Shown here piece by piece: positions 25,291-32,105 of a stretch of 32,105 bases of DNA; position 1 is the first letter of the stretch, and each line of letters opens with the position of its first letter. The notes under the pieces were generated by a model. It made no database searches. It worked only from the letters and a program-made list of their open reading frames with translations, and was not told the DNA's origin. A program made the position numbers and the translations under genes. Source of the DNA: Ruminococcus sp. (GTDB lineage: Bacteria; Bacillota; Clostridia; Oscillospirales; Ruminococcaceae); the NCBI GenBank assembly GCA_017470535.1, contig JAFUYP010000057.1:1-32105 (forward strand), given 5' to 3'.

Positions 25291-26175
25291 CTACCACATT
25301 CTGTGATCTATCGGCTGGTCGGAAAGCTCATCGGGCAGGTCATCGGCCTTTTTCGCTCTCGGGTCAAATACAGGGTCATCTACCGGCTGTGCAGTCATTC
25401 TGCCGGGGCGGCGTCTGCTTATTATCAGAAGTATTATCCCGACAACGCCGAATATAGCCACACCTACGACTATCTTGTAGCGGAAGGGCGTCGTCATTAT
25501 GTTGTCAGCGGCATCAGCGAAAGCCTTTTGCAGCGATTCGTCATCGTTTATTTTTTCTATCTGATCCTTGTACCTTACCTCTGATGGGTCTTTGAAAAGA
25601 TCCTTTGTAAAGGTCTCCTTTATTATCGTCAGCGCCTCGGTGTCGAGCGTGTCCCTTGTGTCAGTGCCTGAGTGAACACCTATGTAGTAGCTGCCGCTTC
25701 TTTTGATGACCATTATCATCAGGTGCTTCTCGTCGTCGAATACCTCCTCGTAGGCGTCTTTGGCGTATTCGTCCATGTCCTCCTTGAAAAAGATCATACC
25801 CTTATCTTTAAATTCAGTAAAATACAGCACCGGGTAGATCCCTGTCTTGTCATAGAACTGCTGCATAGCACCTGTGACGGTGTATTCGTTTTGCAGTAAG
25901 CCTTTATCGCTGTATATCAGCTTTTGAGGCTTTTCAGAGGTGCCGGAGTAGGCTTCTCTGTGTCTGGTGGACTGAGTGACCGACGGCGGTGAGGTAAAAT
26001 GAACTATCGTAAATATCACAAATGCCAGTATGATCCCGCCCATTATCAGCACATACATAAGCGACTGCGACGGAGACATCATTCTGACGCCGAAACGTGA
26101 ATACCGTGAGTAACGTGGCATCATGTTAAGATCCCTCGTCAGGATACTTTTATTCTTTTCGTCAAGAGATCCCAT
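25291..26175 (-). CDS. Membrane protein with an extracytoplasmic TPM-like domain
   Basis: Predicted protein of 294 residues with two membrane spans: MYVLIMGGIILAFVIFTIV near the N terminus and IVVGVAIFGVVGIILLIIS near residue 235. Between them lies a domain of about 160 residues resembling TPM (TLP18.3/Psb32/MOLO-1) domains (GIYPVLYFTEF, AKDAYEEVFDDEKHLMIMVI, DTLDTEALTIIKETF). The C-terminal tail is acidic and Pro/Asp-rich. The family link is tentative and the function unknown. The 7-G run GGGGGGG is 7 nt from ATG 26175 but only 1 nt from ATG 26181, so I use 26175. Repeat copy E starts 14 nt upstream of 26181, and the only visible promoter is on the far side of the repeat. Confidence 0.75.
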   Translation of the reverse strand: MGSLDEKNKSILTRDLNMMPRYSRYSRFGVRMMSPSQSLMYVLIMGGIILAFVIFTIVHFTSPPSVTQSTRHREAYSGTSEKPQKLIYSDKGLLQNEYTVTGAMQQFYDKTGIYPVLYFTEFKDKGMIFFKEDMDEYAKDAYEEVFDDEKHLMIMVIKRSGSYYIGVHSGTDTRDTLDTEALTIIKETFTKDLFKDPSEVRYKDQIEKINDDESLQKAFADAADNIMTTPFRYKIVVGVAIFGVVGIILLIISRRRPGRMTAQPVDDPVFDPRAKKADDLPDELSDQPIDHRMW

Positions 26176-26194
26176 TGCCATGCCCCCCCTTTTT

Positions 26195-26374
26195 TTAAGG
26201 CAACACCGCACGACCCGCGGCTAACGCCTCTGCACATCATCTGCTTGCCAGCTTTCCGTCATATTACCCAAATTCTCCTTGACTTGCGTCAGCAAGCCTG
26301 CGTCGTATTTAGGCAATCTGACGAAAATCTGGACGGCGCATCTGATGCACAGTGGTCGTGCGGTGTTGCCTTAA
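26195..26374 (+). repeat. Palindromic dispersed element, copy E (complete, 180 bp)
   Basis: Complete copy, nearly identical to copy A. Ends are TTAAGGCAACACCGCACGAC and its complement. Inner pairing: CCAGCTTTCCGTCA with TGACGAAAATCTGG (two mismatches), and an apical hairpin CTTGC (26283-26287), loop GTCA, GCAAG (26292-26296). It lies between a minus-strand gene and that gene's promoter, so it is expected to be transcribed as the reverse complement. Because it is palindromic, the transcript can fold the same way. Confidence 0.93.
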
Positions 26375-26377
26375 AAG

Positions 26378-26406
26378 ATTATATCATATGTATGCAGATT
26401 TTTCAA
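26378..26406 (-). promoter_or_regulatory. Minus-strand sigma-A promoter immediately outside repeat E
   Basis: Read on the minus strand: TTGAAA (26406-26401), 17-nt spacer, TATAAT (26383-26378). The predicted start near 26371 falls at the edge of repeat E. The 294-residue membrane gene would therefore have a leader of about 195 nt consisting almost wholly of the repeat. An inverted repeat, GTATGCA (26390-26396) with TGCATAC (26408-26414), overlaps the spacer and -35 region. Confidence 0.75.
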
Positions 26407-26502
26407 GTGCATACTGCGTTACAAAGCGCTTGTTAATATTACATTCATAAATCAATGTTATTAAATTGGCAGCAGGGAACTGTTTTTACGCAGGGTAATA
26501 AA

Positions 26503-26589
26503 ATGAGTAAAAAACAAATACTTATGTGTATAGTGATAGCTATGCTGCTAAACGGCGCAAATGTTGAAACGCTCATTATAGCAGAATAA
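26503..26589 (+). CDS. Candidate small hydrophobic peptide (28 residues)
   Basis: A short reading frame starts MSKKQILMCIVIAMLL: a basic N terminus, a hydrophobic core of about 10 residues, then a less hydrophobic tail ending IIAE. AGGG lies 8 nt before the ATG, a modest ribosome site. A strong terminator hairpin begins 7 nt after the stop, as expected for a small independent gene. No convincing promoter is visible upstream. It could be a small membrane peptide, a secreted-peptide precursor or a degraded gene start. Unrecognised. Confidence 0.4.
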   Translation: MSKKQILMCIVIAMLLNGANVETLIIAE

Positions 26590-26595
26590 ATGTGT

Positions 26596-26629
26596 GAGCA
26601 AAGAATACCGGTATTTTGCTCTGTTTTTT
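26596..26629 (+). terminator. Terminator after the 28-codon frame
   Basis: GAGCAAA pairs with TTTGCTC around the palindromic AATACCGGTATT (26596-26622, one bulged G). TGTTTTTT follows. It implies a transcript entering from the left that does not belong to the AgcS gene. Confidence 0.8.
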
Positions 26630-26650
26630 GTAAACAAAATGCGAATAATA

Positions 26651-26679
26651 TTGATTTATTTATAAAAGTATGATAAAAT
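26651..26679 (+). promoter_or_regulatory. Promoter of the AgcS transporter gene
   Basis: TTGATT (26651-26656), 17-nt spacer, TAAAAT (26674-26679). One or two mismatches from consensus in each box. Confidence 0.6.
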
Positions 26680-26722
26680 AAGAAAGTTAAGGCTGTGCCT
26701 TGACAGCGGTATAAAACAGATC

Positions 26723-28210
26723 ATGGGAAACAGCACAAAGGTCTTGCTTCCCAGTTTGAAAAAGGGCGGTGTTTATTTGGGGTTCAATGAGGTGCTTGCG
26801 AAGATAGATGATATTATATGGGGCGTACCTATGATAGTGTTTATCATGGGGTGCGGGATCATACTTACGATCAGGCTCGGCGGCGTGCAGATAAGAAGGC
26901 TCGGGCTTGCACTTAAATACATGGTAAAGAACGAAGAGGGCGGCGACGGTGATATTTCGAGCTTCGGGGCTTTGTGTACTGCACTTTCTGCTACGATAGG
27001 CACAGGTAATATCGTGGGTGTTGCGACAGCTATCGCTGTGGGCGGTCCGGGTGCGCTCTTCTGGATGGAGGTCGCAGCTTTACTCGGAATGGCTACAAAG
27101 TACACAGAGGGCTTTCTTGCAATAAAATACAGAGTCAACTCATCAGATGGGCATAAGCTCGGCGGTCCGTTCTACTATATAGAAAACGGCATGGGCAAAA
27201 AATTCAAGCCGCTGGCTAAGATATTTGCGCTTTTCGGGCTGCTCGTAGGTCTGTTCGGAATAGGAACTTTTACTCAGATAAACGGCATAAGCTCGGCTGT
27301 GAATAATTTCTTTGACGGCGACAACAGCACTAAGATAGAGCTGTTCGGCAACAGCTATTCACTGGTAACAGTCATCACAGGCTGTCTTGTGACTATTTTT
27401 GCAGCGCTCGTCATACTGGGCGGCATAAAGAGCATTTCCAATGTTTCACAGGTAGTCGTGCCTTTTATGGCGATCCTTTATATACTTGCAACACTCACTC
27501 TTATAGTAACGAATATCGACAAGGTGCCCGGCGCTGCCGCTGAGGTCGTGAGCGGTGCATTCGGGTTCAGACCGATAGGCGGCGCTACAATGGGTGGTGC
27601 AATTATGCTCGCTATGCAAAAGGGCGTTGCGAGGGGCATCTTTTCAAACGAAGCAGGGCTTGGCTCTGCACCTATCGCCGCCGCTGCCGCAAAGACGAGC
27701 GACACGGTAAGGCAGGGGCTTGTCACGATGACAGGAACGTTTATCGACACTATATGCCTTTGCACGATGACAGGATTGTCTATCGTTATCTCAGGTGCGT
27801 GGAAGGATACCTCCCTTGAAGGCGTTGAGATAACTTCTGCGGCTTTCAGAAAAGGTCTGCCTTTGCCGGAGGTGGCGTCAGAAGCTATAATAATGGTATG
27901 CCTTGTGTTCTTTGCGTTTACAACGATACTCGGCTGGAGCTATTATTCGGAGAGATGTCTTGCATACCTGCTGGGCAAGTATTTCTCAACTGCTGCGACT
28001 AAGATATTCGATGTGGTATATATCGCAGCTGTATTTATAGGACCGTATCTGACAGTACAGGCTGTATGGACTATCGCAGATGTTTTAAACGGTCTTATGG
28101 CACTGCCAAACGTCATAGCGCTGATAGCACTGTCCGGCATAACGGCTAAGGAAACAAGAGCCTACAAAAAACATACCCAGACTTTGGAGGATATGACTCA
28201 GAGCGGATGA
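26723..28210 (+). CDS. Sodium:alanine/glycine symporter, AgcS family
   Basis: Multi-pass membrane symporter of 495 residues (about 10-11 hydrophobic segments) that imports small neutral amino acids with sodium. Family motifs are GTGNIVGVATAIAVGGPGALFWM, KYTEGFLAIKYR and the FSNEAGLGSAPIAAAAA box. The start is uncertain. ATG 26723 has no ribosome site, whereas TTG 26777 is preceded by AAAGGGCGG and would begin GFNEVLAKIDDIIWG, the usual N terminus of this family (477 residues). A stem TGGGAA/TTCCCA spans the first codons after ATG 26723. The stop codon sits in the loop of the terminator. Confidence 0.92.
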   Translation: MGNSTKVLLPSLKKGGVYLGFNEVLAKIDDIIWGVPMIVFIMGCGIILTIRLGGVQIRRLGLALKYMVKNEEGGDGDISSFGALCTALSATIGTGNIVGVATAIAVGGPGALFWMEVAALLGMATKYTEGFLAIKYRVNSSDGHKLGGPFYYIENGMGKKFKPLAKIFALFGLLVGLFGIGTFTQINGISSAVNNFFDGDNSTKIELFGNSYSLVTVITGCLVTIFAALVILGGIKSISNVSQVVVPFMAILYILATLTLIVTNIDKVPGAAAEVVSGAFGFRPIGGATMGGAIMLAMQKGVARGIFSNEAGLGSAPIAAAAAKTSDTVRQGLVTMTGTFIDTICLCTMTGLSIVISGAWKDTSLEGVEITSAAFRKGLPLPEVASEAIIMVCLVFFAFTTILGWSYYSERCLAYLLGKYFSTAATKIFDVVYIAAVFIGPYLTVQAVWTIADVLNGLMALPNVIALIALSGITAKETRAYKKHTQTLEDMTQSG

Positions 28211-28225
28211 TCTCCGCTCTTTTTT
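28200..28225 (+). terminator. Terminator overlapping the AgcS stop codon
   Basis: AGAGCGGA (28200-28207) pairs with TCCGCTCT (28213-28220), followed by a T-run. The TGA stop (28208-28210) lies in the loop. Confidence 0.9.
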
Positions 28226-28253
28226 CTTTATCTGCTCTTTTCTTTAAATGTCA

Positions 28254-28282
28254 TTGACGAAAAGCTGAATTTGTGGTATAAT
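28254..28282 (+). promoter_or_regulatory. Sigma-A promoter of the MBOAT operon
   Basis: TTGACG (28254-28259), 17-nt spacer, TATAAT (28277-28282) preceded by TGG (extended -10). Confidence 0.85.
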
Positions 28283-28318
28283 AACTGTGTATACATTCTG
28301 TATGAGGAGGTAGATCAC

Positions 28319-29725
28319 TTGACATTCAGTTCGGTGATATTCCTGTTTATTTTTCTTCCTTTGACTTTTGCGCTTTACTGCGTAAGTACAAAGGTGCTTA
28401 TAAGAAATATTCTGCTCGTGGCGGCAAGCCTTATCTTCTACGCATTCGGTGAGCCGGTGGCAGTGCTTATCATGATAGCGTCGGTGCTGATAAACTATTT
28501 TTTAGGCGTCGTCATATCAAAGGGCAGGCACGATAAAATGGCACTTGCGGCAGCTTGTGTCCTGAATTTAGGACTGTTGCTGGCGTTTAAGTATACAGGC
28601 TTCTTTGCGCAGTGTATAAATGATGTGCTGCCTGTAAATATCCCTGTGCCGCAGATAAAGCTGCCGATAGGCATATCGTTTTTTACGTTCCAGGGGCTTA
28701 GCTATGTCATAGACGTATACCGTGATAAGCAGTCGGTGCAGAAAGATCTCTTGTCGGTAATGCTTTACATATCGTTTTTCCCGCAGCTCATAGCCGGACC
28801 TATCGTCAAGTACCACGACATCGAGGCTCAGCTCAACAACCGTGTGGTAACAGCTGACCGTGTGTCAAAGGGCATAAACCGCTTTATCACGGGTCTTGGC
28901 AAAAAGGTGCTTATCGCAAATCAGATGGGGCTTGTGGCGGACACTGTGTTCTCGCTCGATACTGACAGTCTGGGCGCTGCGGCGGCGTGGACAGGCGCTG
29001 TATGTTACAGCTTGCAGATATTCTTTGATTTCTCGGGATACAGTGATATGGCGATAGGGCTTGGGTGTATGTTCGGGTTTGACTTTAAGGAGAACTTCAA
29101 CTACCCGTTCTCAGCCGGCAGTATGCAGGATTTCTGGAGAAGGTGGCATATATCGCTCTCTACCTGGTTCAAGGAGTATGTGTATATCCCCCTGGGCGGC
29201 AACCGTAAGGGCAAGATACGCACGGACATAAACAAGATAATAGTTTTCTTCCTTACAGGCTTCTGGCACGGGGCGAATTTCACGTTCATACTGTGGGGGC
29301 TTATGCACGGCGGCTGTCTGCTGCTTGAAAATCATGGCATCATCCCCTCAAAGAGCAAAAAGCTAAGACCGCTCCTGCATATCTATACACTTCTTGTGGT
29401 AGTCGTTACATTCGTTATTTTCAGAGCGGACAGCGTGTCGCAGGGATTTGGCGTGATAGCGGCGATGTTCGGCGCACATACGCCTGATGCGGCGGCGACT
29501 GCAACAGTGCTTTCGATGCTAAACGGTCTTGTGATAGTGTCGTTTGTTTTCGGCGTGATACTATCGACACCGATAGTGCCGTTTATAAGAGAGAAGATAA
29601 AGGGCAGGAGCTTCTACCCGGCGGCTGAGTATGCAGGGTATACCGCAACGCTTTTTATCTTTGCACTTTGTGTTTTGTCACTTGTGTCGTCAAGCTACAA
29701 TCCGTTTATATATTTCAGGTTCTAA
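28319..29725 (+). CDS. MBOAT family O-acyltransferase (AlgI/DltB-like)
   Basis: Membrane-bound O-acyltransferase of 468 residues with about 10-12 hydrophobic segments. It is predicted to pass acetyl groups across the membrane to a surface polysaccharide. Signatures are FDFSGYSDMAIGLG, MQDFWRRWHISLSTWFKEYVYIPLGGNRKG and the two histidines H317 (TGFWHGANFTFILWG) and H330 (LMHGG). The start is TTG 28319, 7 nt after GAGGAGG, giving MTFSSVIFLFIFLPL, the usual AlgI-type N terminus. An upstream TTG at 28271 overlaps the promoter. The next gene, 16 nt away, encodes the AlgX/DHHW partner expected for this system. The substrate glycan is not evident because no polysaccharide synthesis genes are in the window. 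Confidence 0.94.
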   Translation: MTFSSVIFLFIFLPLTFALYCVSTKVLIRNILLVAASLIFYAFGEPVAVLIMIASVLINYFLGVVISKGRHDKMALAAACVLNLGLLLAFKYTGFFAQCINDVLPVNIPVPQIKLPIGISFFTFQGLSYVIDVYRDKQSVQKDLLSVMLYISFFPQLIAGPIVKYHDIEAQLNNRVVTADRVSKGINRFITGLGKKVLIANQMGLVADTVFSLDTDSLGAAAAWTGAVCYSLQIFFDFSGYSDMAIGLGCMFGFDFKENFNYPFSAGSMQDFWRRWHISLSTWFKEYVYIPLGGNRKGKIRTDINKIIVFFLTGFWHGANFTFILWGLMHGGCLLLENHGIIPSKSKKLRPLLHIYTLLVVVVTFVIFRADSVSQGFGVIAAMFGAHTPDAAATATVLSMLNGLVIVSFVFGVILSTPIVPFIREKIKGRSFYPAAEYAGYTATLFIFALCVLSLVSSSYNPFIYFRF

Positions 29726-29741
29726 AGGGGGGCAGGTGTAG

Positions 29742-31211
29742 ATGAATAAAGCATTCAGGATAGTTTACAGCGCTTTGTTTTTTACCGCCCTTGCAGCACC
29801 GCTTTGTCTGATGCCGTTTATAAAGCCTGATACGGACATTGAAAAGCGTGAGCTTGCCAAAGCTCCGTCACTTATCGAGGACGGAAGTATAAATACGCAG
29901 TTTTCCGAGCAGGCGGAGGCGTGGTATAATGACAGACTGCCGTTAAGGTCAAAGCTGCTCGAGGGTGCGAGCTTTATAAAAGGCGAGGTGTTCGGCGCTC
30001 AGTCAGGCAATGTCATTCCCGGCAAGGACGGCTGGCTTTTTTACGAAAGCACTGTCGCAGACCATATGGACACCAATGCGCTGAGTGAGCGGCAGATAAG
30101 CAGCATCGCCGTGTCGATAGGTCTTGTCGAGGAAAAGGCAAAGGCTATGGGCGGCAGGTTCTTGTTTGTGCCTATGCCGAATAAATCGGCAGTCTATCCC
30201 GAATATATGCCCGTGTGGTACACTCATGCAGATGAGAACAACTATACACGCCTTGCAGATAAACTGAAAAGCATGGGTGTGAGCTTCCTTGATATGAAAG
30301 AGGTGCTGACCTCTAATAAGGACATGGGGCTTTACCATAAGAGGGATACTCACTGGAATTACTTAGGTGCGCTTGTCGGCTATAACGCTATGATGGACGC
30401 ACTCGGCAAGGAGCATAAGACTTATGACAGCGCTTCTTACACTATAACAAATGACTGGGTAGGCGATCTTGAAAAGCTGTTGTACCCGTCAGACCCGGGG
30501 TATGATGAGCAGTACAGGTTCGATATTGAGTATGATGATTTCAACTTCCTTATGCCGCCGACGGCTAAGGATACAAAAAAGTCGCTTGAAGTATTCATGA
30601 GCGACCTTGAACAGAATGACATAAGGATAAAGACCCAAAAGACCGCAAAGACCGGTCAGGGGGATCTGTATATGATAAGGGATTCGTTCGGGCGTGCGCT
30701 TTTGCCGTTTATGATAGACAATTACGACACAGCGATGTTTGAGCGCAGGACTACCCCAAATATGAGCCTTATGCCGCAGGGTGGTGATCTGATATTCGAG
30801 ATAGTCGAGAGAAATCTCGGCAGCCTGCTTTACAGCGTTCCTGTAATGGCAGCACCGCTCCGGGAGGTGACTGATTTTACCGGTGACTACGCCGCAGACG
30901 GCAACGCCGCATTCTCGGCTGACGAGCAAAACGGTGTAAGGGTTTTCGGAACTGTTGATGATAACTTTTTGAGTGACGATACAAGGGTCTATGTAAGGCT
31001 TGACGGGGAGCAGAGCTTTACGTTCGAGGCGTTCCCGTTAGTTGACAAGGACAGTCTCAAAAGCGAAGGTGTCGAGGACGCTGAAAACGGATTTTCAGCA
31101 CTCATAGAAAAAGGCTCAGTCCCCGACGGTGAATACAGTGTAAGTATAATAAGCAATAAAATGAAAAGCGTAGAGCTTGCAAAAATAAAAATAGAAGGAG
31201 CTAATGAATGA
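29742..31211 (+). CDS. AlgX/AlgJ-like (DHHW) SGNH acetyltransferase, MBOAT partner
   Basis: Extracytoplasmic protein of 489 residues held by one N-terminal hydrophobic segment (about 6-27). The SGNH-type catalytic set of the AlgX/AlgJ family is present: D202 and H204 in HKRDTHWNYLGA and S315 in MIRDSFGRALLP. It should take acetyl groups delivered by the preceding MBOAT protein and transfer them to a glycan outside the cell. The C-terminal 100 or so residues form an extra beta-rich domain after the catalytic core. AGGGGGGCAGG precedes the start. The stop overlaps the next start (ATGA at 31208-31211), so the downstream lipoprotein is probably coupled to it. Confidence 0.92.
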   Translation: MNKAFRIVYSALFFTALAAPLCLMPFIKPDTDIEKRELAKAPSLIEDGSINTQFSEQAEAWYNDRLPLRSKLLEGASFIKGEVFGAQSGNVIPGKDGWLFYESTVADHMDTNALSERQISSIAVSIGLVEEKAKAMGGRFLFVPMPNKSAVYPEYMPVWYTHADENNYTRLADKLKSMGVSFLDMKEVLTSNKDMGLYHKRDTHWNYLGALVGYNAMMDALGKEHKTYDSASYTITNDWVGDLEKLLYPSDPGYDEQYRFDIEYDDFNFLMPPTAKDTKKSLEVFMSDLEQNDIRIKTQKTAKTGQGDLYMIRDSFGRALLPFMIDNYDTAMFERRTTPNMSLMPQGGDLIFEIVERNLGSLLYSVPVMAAPLREVTDFTGDYAADGNAAFSADEQNGVRVFGTVDDNFLSDDTRVYVRLDGEQSFTFEAFPLVDKDSLKSEGVEDAENGFSALIEKGSVPDGEYSVSIISNKMKSVELAKIKIEGANE

Positions 31212-31948
31212 TGAACAAAGCAAAGATCTTGGCAGGTGTTTTGGCGGTGTCTGCTGTTATGGGAATGACTGCGTGCGGTGATGATGCGTCAAGCAGCTCA
31301 AAGTCAGGCACAGTATCGCTCATGACGACTACGACAACGGCGGCGGAAAGCTCTTCCGAGGAGACCACTACCACAACAACTGCAAAAGAGACGACCACGA
31401 CGACGGAGGAAACTACTACCACAGCTGAACAGACCACTACCACAGCAGAAGAGACCACCACTGCCGCCAAAGAGACAGAAAAGGAGACCACCACCACCGA
31501 GGAGAAAAAGGAAGAGAGTTTTGCTGACAAGCTGACTATGCTTTACGGTGATACGCCCGTATATGTAGGCGAGTCGCAGGCAGATGTAGAAAGCTCGCTC
31601 GGTGCGCCCACCGACAAGACGCAGTCAGCTCACTGCATAGGTGAGGGCATGGACGATATTTACTGGTATAACGGGCTAAATGTCAACATCTTTGACGGTA
31701 AGGTTACATCTTTGGAGCTTATGGATAACGGCTTTATAGGTAAGTATGAGATAAATACGTCAAGCGGCGTAAATCTAAGCTGCACCGCCGCAGACATCAA
31801 GGAAAAGCTCGGCGAACCTGTATTGGAGGACGACACAGGGCTTTATTTCTCAAAGGACGGGATGTATGCTTACGCTATGGCTGATGACAGCGGGTGTACA
31901 TATCTTATCATCACAGATGTGAAAGAAGCTATCCCGGGAATGCCATAA
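31208..31948 (+). CDS. Lipoprotein with a threonine-rich linker, function unknown
   Basis: Predicted lipoprotein of 246 residues. The signal ends at lipobox Cys C23 (GMTACGDD). Residues of about 38-105 are a Thr/Glu-rich linker built from units such as ETTTTTE and AEETTTA, a likely extended, possibly O-glycosylated stalk. The C-terminal 140 or so residues hold two similar small beta modules (YVGESQADVESSLGAP and NLSCTAADIKEKLGEP), reminiscent of BamE/SmpA-like or PepSY-size folds, but I cannot assign a family. AAGGAG is 7 nt before ATG 31208. An equally possible ATG is at 31211. The 4-nt overlap with the DHHW gene suggests a role in the same surface acetylation system. Confidence 0.8.
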   Translation: MMNKAKILAGVLAVSAVMGMTACGDDASSSSKSGTVSLMTTTTTAAESSSEETTTTTTAKETTTTTEETTTTAEQTTTTAEETTTAAKETEKETTTTEEKKEESFADKLTMLYGDTPVYVGESQADVESSLGAPTDKTQSAHCIGEGMDDIYWYNGLNVNIFDGKVTSLELMDNGFIGKYEINTSSGVNLSCTAADIKEKLGEPVLEDDTGLYFSKDGMYAYAMADDSGCTYLIITDVKEAIPGMP

Positions 31949-31965
31949 GCGCCACTTTGAAAGCT

Positions 31966-32105
31966 TTAAGGCAACACCGCACGACCACCGGCTCACGCCT
32001 TTGTGTGCCATCTGCTTGCCGGATTTCCGTCATAATACCCAATTTTACCTTGTCTTACGCCAGTAAAACTGCGGCAAAAATGGGCATTCTGACGAAAATC
32101 CGGAC
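31966..32105 (+). repeat. Palindromic dispersed element, copy F (right end outside window)
   Basis: Left three-quarters of a copy close to B; two differences were noted by eye over the shared part (A to G at the left end, and loop GTCA to GCCA). The apical hairpin is TTAC (32055-32058), loop GCCA, GTAA (32063-32066). It begins 17 nt after the lipoprotein stop with no terminator in between. Confidence 0.9.

Larger units (their letters stand above)
26375..26722. other. Long intergenic stretch between repeat E and the AgcS gene
   Basis: AT-rich stretch of 348 nt with no gene longer than about 30 codons. From left to right it holds the minus-strand promoter (26378-26406), a 28-codon reading frame (26503-26589), a terminator hairpin (26596-26629) and the AgcS promoter (26651-26679). 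I see no known riboswitch. Confidence 0.7.

Noticed and set aside
26680-26776. Glycine riboswitch before the AgcS transporter
   Set aside because: The leader is short and lacks the paired glycine aptamer motifs; only a small stem near ATG 26723 is visible.

Overview
The window looks like chromosomal DNA of a gut or rumen member of the Ruminococcus group (Oscillospiraceae, Clostridia). This is inferred from gene content: threonine-rich lipoproteins, a lipoprotein GH26 with a CBM35-like domain, a DUF4491 protein, a T-box leader in front of ilvA, consensus sigma-A promoters and strong AGGAGG ribosome sites. No rRNA, tRNA, CRISPR array, transposase or phage block was seen.

Layout, left to right. 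(1) 191-6153, plus strand: bifunctional (p)ppGpp synthetase/hydrolase, an MBL-fold hydrolase overlapping it by 4 nt, a HemZ-type radical SAM protein and an RlmD-type 23S rRNA methyltransferase overlapping it by 14 nt. (2) 6243-7646: a sodium-dependent SNF transporter behind a promoter flanked by three 8-bp half-sites. (3) 7874-11928: a two-gene glycosidase operon, cytoplasmic GH95 plus surface lipoprotein GH26. (4) 11945-13880: promoter, T-box (likely isoleucine), ilvA, ridA, terminator. (5) 13941-17067: the TrkA/TrkH potassium uptake pair. (6) 17165-20394: a flavodoxin-domain lipoprotein converging on a secreted GH25 lysozyme with FN3 repeats. (7) 20634-24869: a two-gene ATP-driven activase/dehydratase-type iron-sulfur system of unknown substrate. 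(8) 24936-26175, minus strand: two small membrane-protein genes. (9) 26503-28210: a candidate 28-residue peptide gene and an AgcS sodium:amino-acid symporter. (10) 28319-31948: an MBOAT O-acyltransferase, its AlgX/DHHW-type partner and a lipoprotein, probably one operon for acetylating a surface glycan.

The main non-coding signal is a dispersed palindromic element of about 180-198 bp. It occurs six times in the same orientation: cut by the left edge at 1-147; complete at 3085-3282, 16858-17037 and 26195-26374; an internally deleted form at 7647-7684; cut by the right edge at 31966-32105. Each complete copy has ends TTAAGGCAACACCGC / GCGGTGTTGCCTTAA or a close variant, and is an imperfect palindrome over its whole length, capped by a small hairpin with a G-N-C-A loop. 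Copies differ in stem sequence, but several differences are compensated on the opposite arm. The copies lie at gene ends or in leaders: just after a stop codon and before a terminator, or directly upstream of rel, hemZ and a minus-strand membrane gene. The last of these has a consensus promoter just outside the element, so its transcript should begin with the whole element. I do not recognise this family. It could be a non-autonomous transposable element, a REP-like sequence or a structured RNA.

Start sites were re-chosen where the longest reading frame ran back into the repeat or lacked a ribosome site. The affected genes are rel, hemZ, the SNF transporter, GH95, trkH, the second dehydratase-type gene, the minus-strand membrane gene and MBOAT.
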